Positions 16,929-25,271 of a stretch of 64,000 nucleotides of DNA are shown piece by piece. Source of the DNA: Pseudomonas vancouverensis (GTDB taxonomy: Bacteria; Pseudomonadota; Gammaproteobacteria; Pseudomonadales; Pseudomonadaceae); contig NZ_RRZK01000030.1 of the NCBI RefSeq assembly GCF_004348895.1, positions 62,001 through 126,000 of the forward strand, in the 5' to 3' direction. The notes under the pieces were generated by a model. That model worked only from the letters and a program-made list of their open reading frames with translations, was not told where the DNA came from and ran no database searches. Numbering within the stretch: position 1 is the first letter of the stretch; every line of letters starts with the position of its first letter. Made by a program: the position numbers and the translations under genes.

Positions 16929-17642
16929 ATGACGTTATCTGACATTACCCGGCTGTTTCTGACCGATGGCTGGCTCCAGGCCCTGGCACAGGGCATGGTG
17001 AAAACCCTGGGCATTTCCGTGGGGGCCTTCATCCTGGGGTTGGCGATCGGCCTGATCGTGGCGATGGTCAAGCTCAAGGGCCCGCGCTGGATGGTGGCTT
17101 GCGCCAACTGCTACACCACCCTCTACCGCGCCGTGCCGGAACTGCTGCTGATTCTGCTGCTGTATTACGCCGGCGCCGACCTGATCAACCTGACGATGGC
17201 CGCGCTCGGTCAACCGAAGGTCGAGATCAACGGCTTCCTCGCGGCCATCGTGGTGCTGGGGATCGTGCAGGGGGCCTACTCCGGTGAAATCATCCGTGGC
17301 GCCATCGAAGCAATTCCCCACGGCCAGATCGAAGCGGCGCGTGCCTATGGCATCAACCGCTTCCTGCTGGTGCGCCGGGTGATCCTGCCGACCATGCTGC
17401 CGTTCGCCATCGCCGGTTTGTCCAACCTGTGGCTGGTGCTGGTCAAGGAAAGCGCGCTGATCAGCGTGGTCGGTTACAGCGAACTGTTGACGGCGGGGCG
17501 CCAGGCGGCGGCCTCGACCAAACACTACTTGCTGTTCTACCTCGCGGTGGGCGCGTTCTATTACCTGATCACGCTGGTGTCCAGCTCGGTGTTCCGGCAG
17601 GTCGAAGTTCGCTTCGAGCGCTGGATGCCACGGCACGCATAA
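16929..17642 (+). CDS. Amino acid ABC transporter permease (HisM/ArtM type)
   Basis: 237 residues with about five membrane segments. The EAA loop EAARAYGINRFLLVRRVILP near 135-155 contacts the ATPase. It starts after GGAGG and pairs with the second permease 12 bases downstream. Confidence 0.94.
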   Translation: MTLSDITRLFLTDGWLQALAQGMVKTLGISVGAFILGLAIGLIVAMVKLKGPRWMVACANCYTTLYRAVPELLLILLLYYAGADLINLTMAALGQPKVEINGFLAAIVVLGIVQGAYSGEIIRGAIEAIPHGQIEAARAYGINRFLLVRRVILPTMLPFAIAGLSNLWLVLVKESALISVVGYSELLTAGRQAAASTKHYLLFYLAVGAFYYLITLVSSSVFRQVEVRFERWMPRHA

Positions 17643-17654
17643 GGGAGGCCGGTC

Positions 17655-18344
17655 ATGGATTTTCATTGGTTGAGCAGTTTTTACGGCGAGTTGGTCAGGG
17701 GCATCGGCCTGACGATGCAACTGCTGCTGATCTCGGGTTTTTTCGGCTTCCTTCTGGCGGTGGGCGTGGCCCTGGGTCGGTTGTCGAAGTTTGCTGTGCT
17801 GGCCAACGGGCTGCGTTTCTACACCAGCGTGCTGCGCGGTACGCCGCTGCTGGTGCAGATCTACATCCTGTATTACGGCGTGGGCAGTGTATTCGCCAGT
17901 TTCCCATTGATTCGCGGCAGCATGCTCTGGCCGTACCTGCGTGAAGGCTTCTGGTATGTTGCCTTCGCCCTGACCCTGAGCGTGTCCGCATACGTCGGCG
18001 AAGTGCTGCGTGGCGGCCTGCGCGCGGTGCCCCGTGGCGAGCTGGAAGCGGCGCGGGCCTATGGCATGCGCCCATGGCTGGTGCTGCGCCGGGTGTGGAT
18101 GCCACGGGCCTTGCAGATGTTGCGTCCGACCCTGGCAGGCGAGAGCGTGATGCTACTCAAGGCCACGGCACTGGCTTCGACCGTGGCCGTGACCGACCTG
18201 CTCGGCGCGGCGAACCTGGTCCGTGCACAAACGTTGCGGGTCTACGAACCGCTGCTGGTGGTGGCGGTGATCTACATCATTCTGGCGATCATCATCGAAC
18301 AAGGCTTTGCCCGAATCGGCAAAACGCCCCAACGTCAGGCCTGA
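17655..18344 (+). CDS. Amino acid ABC transporter permease (HisQ/ArtQ type)
   Basis: 229 residues with about five membrane segments. It has RGTPLLVQIYILYYG near 60-75, characteristic of the His/Glu/Gln/Arg permease family, and the EAA loop LEAARAYGMRPWLVLRRVWMP. With the preceding gene it forms the heterodimeric channel. An aminotransferase follows after a 32-base gap. Confidence 0.94.
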   Translation: MDFHWLSSFYGELVRGIGLTMQLLLISGFFGFLLAVGVALGRLSKFAVLANGLRFYTSVLRGTPLLVQIYILYYGVGSVFASFPLIRGSMLWPYLREGFWYVAFALTLSVSAYVGEVLRGGLRAVPRGELEAARAYGMRPWLVLRRVWMPRALQMLRPTLAGESVMLLKATALASTVAVTDLLGAANLVRAQTLRVYEPLLVVAVIYIILAIIIEQGFARIGKTPQRQA

Positions 18345-18376
18345 CTCATCGGCCCGGGGCTTTTAAGGAGTTGCAC

Positions 18377-19558
18377 ATGAAATATTCGTCCATGGTCACG
18401 CGCATCAGCGGTGAAACCGTCACTGCCTGGGACATCCATTACGCGGCCTGTGACGCTCAGGCGCGCGGTGAAGACGCCATCGTGCTGAGCATCGGCGATC
18501 CGGACTTCGCCACCGACGCTGACATCTGTGCGGCCGCCGTACAGGCGATCAACGAAGGCGACACCCATTACACCCACGTGATCGGCCGCCCGGAATTGCG
18601 CGAGGCGATTGCCGCCAAACAATCGGCGCTGCTCGGCCTGCCGGTGTCCGCCGACAACGTGGCGCTGGTGGCCGGTGCGCAGAACGGTTTGTACGCCACC
18701 GCCATGTGCCTGTTCGAACAGGGCGACGAGGTGCTGGTGCCAGCGCCCATGTACCTGACGTACGAGGCGAGCATCCAGGCTTCTGGAGCGAAGCTGGTGC
18801 CAATTGCCCAGCCGGCGGAAGGCGATTTCCGCCTGACCCTGGCAGCCATCGAAGCAGTGATCACCAACAAGACCCGCGGCATCGCCCTGGCGACGCCGAA
18901 CAACCCGACCGGCAACGTCTACACCCGCGAAGAACTGGAAGCTGTGGCGCTGGTCGCTCAACGCCACAACCTGTGGGTGATCAGTGACGAGGTCTACGGT
19001 CAGTTGACCTATGACCGCCCACACGAAAGCATCGCGACCCTGGAAGGCATGACCGAGCGCACCGTCATCCTCAACAGCCTGTCCAAATCCCACGCGATGA
19101 CCGGCTGGCGGGTTGGCTGGGTGGTGGGGCCGCAGGAGTTGATCGGACACCTGGATAACCTGCTCCTGTGCATGCTCTACGGCTTGCCGGGTTTCATTCA
19201 GGCCGCCGCCCTCAAGGCGCTGGAGCTGGATGAGCAAGTGGTCGGCCAGGCGCGGGAGCTGTACCTGCGCCGGCGCAATCTGGTGGTTGAGGGGCTGCGC
19301 AACGTGCCGTTGCTCAAGTGCAAGGTGCCTGAGGCCGGCATGTTCATGCTGGTGGACGTGCGTGAAACGGGGCTGTCGAGCACCGATTTTGCCTGGCAGC
19401 TGTTTCGTGAGACGGGCGTCGCGGTCCTAGATGCCAGCGCGTTTGGCGCCAGCACCGCCGGGTTTGTGCGGATCTCGTTTACCGTTTCCGATGCTGCATT
19501 GAGCGACGCTTGTGGACGCATCGCAGGCTTTGTCGAAGGCCTGCAGGCGCGTCGCTGA
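18377..19558 (+). CDS. PLP-dependent aminotransferase, AruH-like (arginine:pyruvate transaminase type)
   Basis: 393 residues, fold type I. Motifs are SIGDPDF (38-44), TPNNPTGN (about 173-180), ISDEVYG (D204, Y207) and the Schiff-base lysine K237 in SLSKSHAMTGWRVGW. The opening MKYSSMVTRISGE...AWDIHY closely follows AruH, which transaminates L-arginine with pyruvate to 5-guanidino-2-oxopentanoate, the AruI substrate. AAGGAG lies 7 bases before the ATG. Together with the AruI-like gene at 11997 this suggests transamination then decarboxylation of an arginine-like amino acid. Confidence 0.87.
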   Translation: MKYSSMVTRISGETVTAWDIHYAACDAQARGEDAIVLSIGDPDFATDADICAAAVQAINEGDTHYTHVIGRPELREAIAAKQSALLGLPVSADNVALVAGAQNGLYATAMCLFEQGDEVLVPAPMYLTYEASIQASGAKLVPIAQPAEGDFRLTLAAIEAVITNKTRGIALATPNNPTGNVYTREELEAVALVAQRHNLWVISDEVYGQLTYDRPHESIATLEGMTERTVILNSLSKSHAMTGWRVGWVVGPQELIGHLDNLLLCMLYGLPGFIQAAALKALELDEQVVGQARELYLRRRNLVVEGLRNVPLLKCKVPEAGMFMLVDVRETGLSSTDFAWQLFRETGVAVLDASAFGASTAGFVRISFTVSDAALSDACGRIAGFVEGLQARR

Positions 19559-19603
19559 TTTAAGCGCGACCAGATCTGGATGCCGAAGCACTGACCGTTT
19601 CTG

Positions 19604-21487
19604 TCAGGGTTCCGGTGTCCAGGTCACCCCGAACATCCACGCCCGACCTTCCTCACGATAGCCGTATTGATTGCCGTCAAAGCTGTACAGGGTACGGCTG
19701 TAACCCTTGTCCAGCAGGTTGTCGACCTTCAGCTCCAGACGGGTTTCCCGATTCAGTTCCCAACTGCTGCGCAGCCCGAACAGGGCGTAGCCACCCAAGG
19801 GTTGCTGATTGTTCAGGTCGTCGTAGCTGCTGCTGACCGCCTGCCAACTGGCGCCGAGGCCCAGTCGATCAAATTGCCGATCCAGGTCCCAGCTCAAGGT
19901 GCGGCGTGCACGACGGGCCAGGGTGTGGCCGGTATCGCGATCCCGAGGATCGATGATCGCCAGGCCCAGATCGCTCTGCCAGCCGAACAGTTCCTGTTTC
20001 AACGCGGCTTCGAAGCCGTTGATCCGCGCCGAGGCGACGTTTTCCGGGCGTGAGTTGCTGCCGAAGATGATCGCGTCCTCAAGGTCGGTGCGGTACAGCG
20101 AGGCCTCCAGTCGGCTGCTTTCGCTCAACTGGCTGCGCCATTGCAGCTCGTAGCTTTTCGAGGTCTCGGGCTTGAGGTCCGGGTTGCTGAAGTCCGGGTA
20201 ATACAGGTCGTTGAAGGTCGGCGCGCGGAAGCCTTCGCTGTAGCTCAATAGCAAGTCGTTGCTCGGGTTCAGCGGCAGGGTGAGGGTGCCGCTCCAGGTG
20301 TTCTGGCTGCCGAACTGCTGGTTGTCGTCGTGGCGCAGGCCCAGTTCCGTGGAGAAACTGTCGGCCTTGAAACGATGCTGGATGAAGGCCGCGCGGTTCC
20401 AGCGGCTGTCCTCGTCGAACGCGGTGCTGCTGTTGACCCGGTCTTCGTACCAGTCGCCGCCGAGGATCAGACTGTTGCGCTCGTCGAGCTTCAGGTCGTT
20501 CTGCCAGTTCAGTGAGTCACGGTAAGTGTTGAACACTGTGCGTTCGTCGCTGAGCTTGTCGAGGGTCTTCTCGCGGTTTTCGCTGTGGCCGATCTCGATA
20601 CGGGTTTTCCACAGGTCATTGACCCGCGCATCGACATAACTGCTGACGCCGCTGACGTTGAAGTCGCTGTAGGGCTGCTGCGGCACGGATTCGAAAGTCG
20701 TCATGTCGAAGCGACCGAACGGGTTGTCGAACTCGCTTTTGCCGCGGTTATCCAGCACGTTGGTGCCGACTTCGATGTCGTCGGTCAGCGCGTGGCTCAA
20801 GCTCAGGCTGAAGGATTTGTTACGGTATTCATCGTGATCGCCATCGCTGGCGAACGACTCGTGGGTACGATTGATGCCAGCGGTTTCATCCAGGCTGGCG
20901 CCGAGGTTGAAACGGGTTTTCTCGTCACCGCCGGACAGGCCCAGGCTGCGCTCCCAGGTCTGGTTGCTGCCGAAACCCACATGCAGGCGTGGCTGCAAGC
21001 CTTGTTCGCCGCCACGGCGGGTGAAAATCTGGATGACCCCGCCAATCGCATCGCTGCCGTAAATCGCCGAACGGGAGCCGCGCAGCACTTCGACGCGCTC
21101 GACCTGATCGATGTTGATGTGCTGCAGGTTGCTGTCGCCGGAGGTCGAACTGCCAATGCGCTGGCCATCGACCAGCACCAGGCTCTGGGCCGATTGCGTG
21201 CCGCGAATGTAAATCCCCGGCAGGCTGCCGCGCCCGCCGGTCTGCGCCACCTGTACCCCCGGCACTCGACGCAGCAGGTCGGTCACGCTGTCGGGCTGCA
21301 GGCGGTCGATGTCTTCACGGGTGAACACGGTGTTGGCGGCACTGCTGTCGTTGCGGGCTTCGACCTGGCGGTTGGCGCTGATCACGACGTCGGGCAGTTT
21401 CAGCGCCTGGTCGCGTTCGAAGGTGTCGGCCAGCAGGTGGCCGGACGGCAGGAGGGTCAGCGTCAGGGCGAGGCGGGAGAGGTTCAT
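19604..21487 (-). CDS. btuB: TonB-dependent outer membrane receptor, BtuB type
   Basis: 627 residues from ATG 21487. After the signal peptide come LKLPDVVISANR (TonB-box region), the plug domain (RVPGVQVAQTGGRGSLPGIYIRG, SLVLVDGQRIGS, VERVEVLRGSRSAIYGSDAIGGVI) and a beta-barrel ending in an aromatic-rich WMFGVTWTPEP. The plug matches BtuB for vitamin B12 uptake. No cobalamin riboswitch is evident upstream; the 157-base gap to dxs holds a REPIN instead. The BtuF-like gene at 9770 may be its periplasmic partner. Confidence 0.87.
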   Translation of the reverse strand: MNLSRLALTLTLLPSGHLLADTFERDQALKLPDVVISANRQVEARNDSSAANTVFTREDIDRLQPDSVTDLLRRVPGVQVAQTGGRGSLPGIYIRGTQSAQSLVLVDGQRIGSSTSGDSNLQHINIDQVERVEVLRGSRSAIYGSDAIGGVIQIFTRRGGEQGLQPRLHVGFGSNQTWERSLGLSGGDEKTRFNLGASLDETAGINRTHESFASDGDHDEYRNKSFSLSLSHALTDDIEVGTNVLDNRGKSEFDNPFGRFDMTTFESVPQQPYSDFNVSGVSSYVDARVNDLWKTRIEIGHSENREKTLDKLSDERTVFNTYRDSLNWQNDLKLDERNSLILGGDWYEDRVNSSTAFDEDSRWNRAAFIQHRFKADSFSTELGLRHDDNQQFGSQNTWSGTLTLPLNPSNDLLLSYSEGFRAPTFNDLYYPDFSNPDLKPETSKSYELQWRSQLSESSRLEASLYRTDLEDAIIFGSNSRPENVASARINGFEAALKQELFGWQSDLGLAIIDPRDRDTGHTLARRARRTLSWDLDRQFDRLGLGASWQAVSSSYDDLNNQQPLGGYALFGLRSSWELNRETRLELKVDNLLDKGYSRTLYSFDGNQYGYREEGRAWMFGVTWTPEP

Positions 21488-21543
21488 CGGTAGTCCGTTG
21501 GTGCTTTGAGACGAATACGGTTTTGATAGACGCTGAAAACCAC

Positions 21544-21633
21544 TGTGGGAGCGAGCTTGCACGCGATTGCGGTGTCTCAGTCAGCATCTGCGTCGACTGA
21601 CAGGCCGCTATCGCGAGCAAGCTCGCTCCCACA
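21544..21633. repeat. REPIN, family B
   Basis: Arms TGTGGGAGCGAGCTTGCACG... (21544-21567) and the inverted CGCGAGCAAGCTCGCTCCCACA (ending 21633) enclose about 42 bases. It lies between dxs and btuB, both minus strand, and may insulate or stabilise the messages. Confidence 0.88.
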
Positions 21634-21644
21634 GGGTGATGTGT

Positions 21645-23543
21645 TTAGAGGTTCAGCAGTTGCAGCCGCTCGCGGATCGAAGCCTCGATCCCGGCTTCAT
21701 CCAGCCCGCACTCGGCGAGCATCTGCGCCGGCTTGGCGTGTTCGACATAGATGTCCGGCAAGCCCAGGTGCAGGATCGACTTGAGGATGTTTTCGCGGGC
21801 GAGGAATTCGCTGACCGCCGCACCGGCGCCGCCCATGATCGCGTTCTCTTCGACGGTCACCAGCAACTCGTGGCTACCGGCAATCTCGCGTACCAGCGCT
21901 TCATCCAGGGGTTTGACGAAACGCATGTCGACCACGGTGGCATCCAGGGTCTCGGCGACTTTTAGCGCCTCGGCCAGTTGCACGCCGAACACCAGCAGGG
22001 CGACCTTGCTGCCCTGACGACGCACCACGCCCTTGCCGATCTCGATCGGCTCGAGGTCTTTCTCGATGGTCGCGTTCGGGCCGTTGCCGCGCGGGTAACG
22101 CACCGCCGCCGGGCCTTCGTACAGGTGGCCGGTGGTGAGCATCTTGCGCAGCTCGTTTTCGTCGCTCGGCGTCATCACCAGCATGCCGGGGATGCAGCGC
22201 AGGAACGACAGGTCGAAACTGCCGGCGTGGGTCGGTCCGTCTTCGCCCACCAGACCTGCGCGGTCGATGGCGAACAGCACGTCGAGGTTCTGCACCGCGA
22301 CGTCATGCACCAACTGGTCATAACCGCGTTGCAGGAAGGTCGAATAGATCGCCACCACCGGTTTTGCGCCTTCGCAGGCCATGCCGGCAGCGAGGGTCAC
22401 GGCGTGCTGTTCGGCAATCGCCACGTCGAAGTAGCGCTGCGGGAAGCGTTCGCTGAAGGCCACCAGGTCGGAGCCTTCCTTCATTGCCGGGGTGATCCCG
22501 ACCAGGCGCGGGTCGGCCGCTGCCATGTCGCACAACCACTCGCCGAACACACCGGAATACTTCGGTCCGCTGGCTTTTTTCGGGGCAGCGACCGGTGCGT
22601 TCAGCGGTTCGAGCTTGGTGATGGCGTGGTAACCGATCGGGTCGACTTCCGCCGGGGCGAAGCCTTTGCCTTTCTTGGTGACCACGTGCAGGAACTGCGG
22701 GCCCTTCAGATCACGCATGTTGCGCAGGGTGGCGATCAGGGTCGGCAGGTCGTGGCCGTCGATCGGGCCGATGTAGTTCCAGCCCAGCTCTTCGAACAGC
22801 GTGCCGGGGACCAGCATGCCCTTGGCGTATTCTTCGGTGCGACGGGCGATTTCCCAGGCACCCGGCAGGCGCGACAGGACTTTCTTGCTGCCCTCGCGCA
22901 TGCTCGCGTAAGTGCGGCTGGAAAGGATCTTCGCCAGGTAGTTGGACAGCCCGCCGACGTTGCGCGAGATCGACATGTCGTTGTCGTTGAGGATCACCAG
23001 CATGTTGGCGTTGACTTCCGGGGCGTGGTTCAACGCCTCGAACGCCATGCCGGCGGTCAGCGCGCCGTCACCGATCACCGCGATGGCCTTGCGATCGCTG
23101 TTTTGCAGGCGGGCGGCAATGGCCATGCCCAGCGCTGCGCTGATCGAGGTGCTGGAGTGACCGACGCCGAAGGTGTCGTACTCGCTCTCGGAGCGACGCG
23201 GGAAAGCGGCAATGCCGTCCTTCTGGCGCAGGGTGCCCATGCGCTCGCGGCGACCGGTGAGGATCTTGTGTGGATAAGCCTGATGACCCACGTCCCACAC
23301 CAGCCGGTCGTCCGGGGTGTCGAAGACGTAATGCAACGCGATGGTCAGCTCGATCACGCCCAGGCCGGCGCCGAAATGCCCACCGGTCTGACCGACCGTG
23401 TAGAGCAATTCCAGGCGCAACTCATCGGCCAGGGTTTCCAGCTCGGCTTCACCTAACCGGCGCAGGCCGTCCGGCGTGTTCGCGCGGTCGAGCAGGGGCG
23501 TGGTCGGGCGCTTGCGGGGAATCTCATGAAACGTCGTGGGCAT
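21645..23543 (-). CDS. dxs: 1-deoxy-D-xylulose-5-phosphate synthase
   Basis: 632 residues, the usual length. Motifs are VWDVGHQAYPHK, GVGHSSTSIS, the thiamine site GDGALTAGMAFEALN with NDN, and the transketolase-type pyrimidine domain EQHAVTLAAGMA and RYPRGNGP. It makes the first committed precursor of the MEP isoprenoid pathway. It follows ispA on the minus strand after 91 bases, as in other pseudomonads. Confidence 0.98.
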   Translation of the reverse strand: MPTTFHEIPRKRPTTPLLDRANTPDGLRRLGEAELETLADELRLELLYTVGQTGGHFGAGLGVIELTIALHYVFDTPDDRLVWDVGHQAYPHKILTGRRERMGTLRQKDGIAAFPRRSESEYDTFGVGHSSTSISAALGMAIAARLQNSDRKAIAVIGDGALTAGMAFEALNHAPEVNANMLVILNDNDMSISRNVGGLSNYLAKILSSRTYASMREGSKKVLSRLPGAWEIARRTEEYAKGMLVPGTLFEELGWNYIGPIDGHDLPTLIATLRNMRDLKGPQFLHVVTKKGKGFAPAEVDPIGYHAITKLEPLNAPVAAPKKASGPKYSGVFGEWLCDMAAADPRLVGITPAMKEGSDLVAFSERFPQRYFDVAIAEQHAVTLAAGMACEGAKPVVAIYSTFLQRGYDQLVHDVAVQNLDVLFAIDRAGLVGEDGPTHAGSFDLSFLRCIPGMLVMTPSDENELRKMLTTGHLYEGPAAVRYPRGNGPNATIEKDLEPIEIGKGVVRRQGSKVALLVFGVQLAEALKVAETLDATVVDMRFVKPLDEALVREIAGSHELLVTVEENAIMGGAGAAVSEFLARENILKSILHLGLPDIYVEHAKPAQMLAECGLDEAGIEASIRERLQLLNL

Positions 23544-23634
23544 CAGGCGAATCGTTATAGGTATAAAAGAGGCGGCAGTTTACCTGATGCATCGGTCCCT
23601 GCCCACGCGTTGGTCTTTTTTGACCGATTAGCTG

Positions 23635-24522
23635 TCAATTGCGCCGTTCGACGATATACCGGGCCAGCTCACGCAAAGGCTCGGCGCCCGCGTCAAAGGG
23701 TCGCAGGGCATGCAGGGCCTGATCGCGCAGTTCCAGGGCATAGGCCTTGGCCGCATCGAGGCCGAGCAGGGCCGGGTACGTCGGCTTGTCCCGGGCAATA
23801 TCGGCACCTTGGCGTTTGCCCAGGGTTTCGGTATCGCTTTCGACGTCGAGAATGTCGTCCTGGACCTGGAACGCCAGACCGATGGCCTGTGCATACGTCT
23901 GCAGGGACTTCAGTTCGTCCTTTTCGGCGCGGCCGCTGGCCAGAGCACCGAGCTTGACGCTGGCTTCGATCAGCGCGCCGGTCTTGTGCCGGTGCATGTA
24001 TTCGAGGGCTTTCTGGTCGAGTTTGAGGCCCACGGAGCCGAGGTCGATGGCCTGACCGCCAACCATGCCCGCAGGACCTGCCGCCAGGGCCAGGGCGCTG
24101 ACCATTTGCAGGCGGATTTCCGCGCCCGCGGCATTCAGGCGGGGATCGAGCAGGGCGCTGAAGGCCAGGCTCTGCAAGCCGTCGCCGGCCAGAATGGCGC
24201 AGGCTTCGTCGAATTTCTTGTGGGTGGTCGGCTGGCCGCGACGCAGATCGTCGTCGTCCATGGCCGGCAAGTCGTCGTGCACCAGGGAATAAGCGTGGAT
24301 CAGCTCAACCGCGCAGGCCGCGCCGTTGGCATCCTCAGCCTTGCCACCCAGGGCCTCGCAGGCGGCGTAGGCCAGCAGCGGGCGGACGCGCTTGCCGCCG
24401 TTCATCACGCTGTAGCGCATGGCTTCGTAAAGGCGCGCCAGCTCCGGGCTCGGGGCGCTGAACAGGGTTTCCAGGGCGGCGTTGACGCGGGCCTGGCTGG
24501 TTGCCGAGTACGCTGCAATCAT
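23635..24522 (-). CDS. ispA: Farnesyl diphosphate synthase (short-chain prenyltransferase)
   Basis: 295 residues with the first aspartate-rich motif DDLPAMDDDDLRRG and the second DDILDVESD, separated by the expected distance, plus GGKRVRPLLAY. It condenses isopentenyl and dimethylallyl diphosphates to C15, the product going to ubiquinone and undecaprenyl carriers. Its start overlaps the xseB stop by 4 bases. Confidence 0.97.
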   Translation of the reverse strand: MIAAYSATSQARVNAALETLFSAPSPELARLYEAMRYSVMNGGKRVRPLLAYAACEALGGKAEDANGAACAVELIHAYSLVHDDLPAMDDDDLRRGQPTTHKKFDEACAILAGDGLQSLAFSALLDPRLNAAGAEIRLQMVSALALAAGPAGMVGGQAIDLGSVGLKLDQKALEYMHRHKTGALIEASVKLGALASGRAEKDELKSLQTYAQAIGLAFQVQDDILDVESDTETLGKRQGADIARDKPTYPALLGLDAAKAYALELRDQALHALRPFDAGAEPLRELARYIVERRN

Positions 24523-24761
24523 TCTGGCTGATCCGCGTCGAAGGGTTCCTCGGCCAGCTCGCCATCACGTTCAAGCAACACCTGAACCTTTTGCTCGGCC
24601 TGGGCCAGCGCCGCCTGGCAATCACGGGTCAGACCGATGCCTTGCTCGAAAGCGGCCAGCGAGTCTTCCAGCGACAGTTCGCCATTCTCCAGACGCTCTA
24701 CCAGCGTTTGCAGGTCGGCGAGGGATTGTTCGAAATCCAGTGCAGCTTTTTTGCGGGCCAT
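24519..24761 (-). CDS. xseB: Exodeoxyribonuclease VII small subunit
   Basis: 80 residues, MARKKAALDFEQSLADLQTL, with the helical-pair motif LVERLENGELSLEDSLAAFEQGI that defines XseB. It partners XseA in single-strand DNA degradation. First gene of the xseB-ispA-dxs unit. Confidence 0.96.
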   Translation of the reverse strand: MARKKAALDFEQSLADLQTLVERLENGELSLEDSLAAFEQGIGLTRDCQAALAQAEQKVQVLLERDGELAEEPFDADQPE

Positions 24762-24872
24762 GGCGGCGATTTCCGGTTGACGTTAAACCGGCGCGACACT
24801 AGCAGATAGGGGGGGCATGGGCAAATGAGCGACTTGATTGCGCCACTGAAGCTTCTTAGTAAACCTGATTTC

Positions 24873-25005
24873 TGTGGCGAGGGAGCTTGCTCCCGTTGGG
24901 TCGCGAAGCGGCCCTGAAAAACAGGGGCAGCAATTGTGCAGGTGTCGCTCACGTCACTGCTTGGGCCTGCTTCGCAGTCCAGCGGGAGCAAGCTCCCTCG
25001 CCACA
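24873..25005. repeat. REPIN, family A, long form
   Basis: Perfect 23-base arms (24873-24895 and 24983-25005), identical to those at 5134-5223, enclose 87 bases that again contain GCGAAGCGGCC and CTGCTTCGCAG nested arms, here interrupted by extra sequence. It lies between xseB and the mag operon, which are divergent. Confidence 0.9.
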
Positions 25006-25033
25006 CCTTGGATGCCGAATCCAGAAAACAGGT

Positions 25034-25078
25034 TATTCGGCTCATTTTGTGAGCCGAATAGGCTCGCTATTCGGCTCA
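25034..25078. repeat. Three copies of TATTCGGCTCA (direct, inverted, direct)
   Basis: TATTCGGCTCA occurs at 25034-25044 and 25068-25078 and as its exact complement at 25050-25060. Copies 1 and 2 form an 11-base perfect hairpin with a 5-base loop; copies 2 and 3 form an alternative 11-base hairpin with a 7-base loop. The shorter GAGCC/GGCTC pair (25051-25065) is also present. It lies 194 bases before magA. It is not a REP of either family here. An operator or an RNA switch is possible. Confidence 0.8.
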
Positions 25079-25114
25079 TGGTGCATTCTCGAATCGTGAT
25101 TGGCGCCGCATTGT

Positions 25115-25271
25115 AGGAAATGTCCGATTGTTACGGGCGAAATGACTGGCTAACCTTCGCGCCATATCCGACCCGGCAGTCACGGGTCTTTCAGACGAAA
25201 CGCAACATTCGTACCTGTAATGCGCCGAGGATCGGGCACAAGGTTTCGTCAGGCATGGCAGGAGGCGTCAC
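25115..25271 (+). promoter_or_regulatory. Long leader of the mag operon with GGA motifs
   Basis: This gene-free stretch before magA has three AGGA motifs: 25115-25118, 25228-25231 and the AGGAGG ribosome site at 25260-25265. RsmA/RsmE repressors bind such GGA sites, one of them usually over the ribosome site, and the P. aeruginosa mag operon is reported to be under RetS/Rsm control. I did not find a convincing sigma-70 or sigma-54 promoter by eye. Confidence 0.4.

Noticed and set aside
21488..21644. Cobalamin riboswitch before btuB
   Set aside because: The gap is too short for the roughly 200-base element and is filled by a REPIN; no B12-box-like sequence was seen.
25095..25118. Sigma-54 promoter for mag (TTGGCGCCGCATTGTA)
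   Set aside because: The GG to GT spacing is one base short and the -12 element lacks GC, so it does not meet the consensus.
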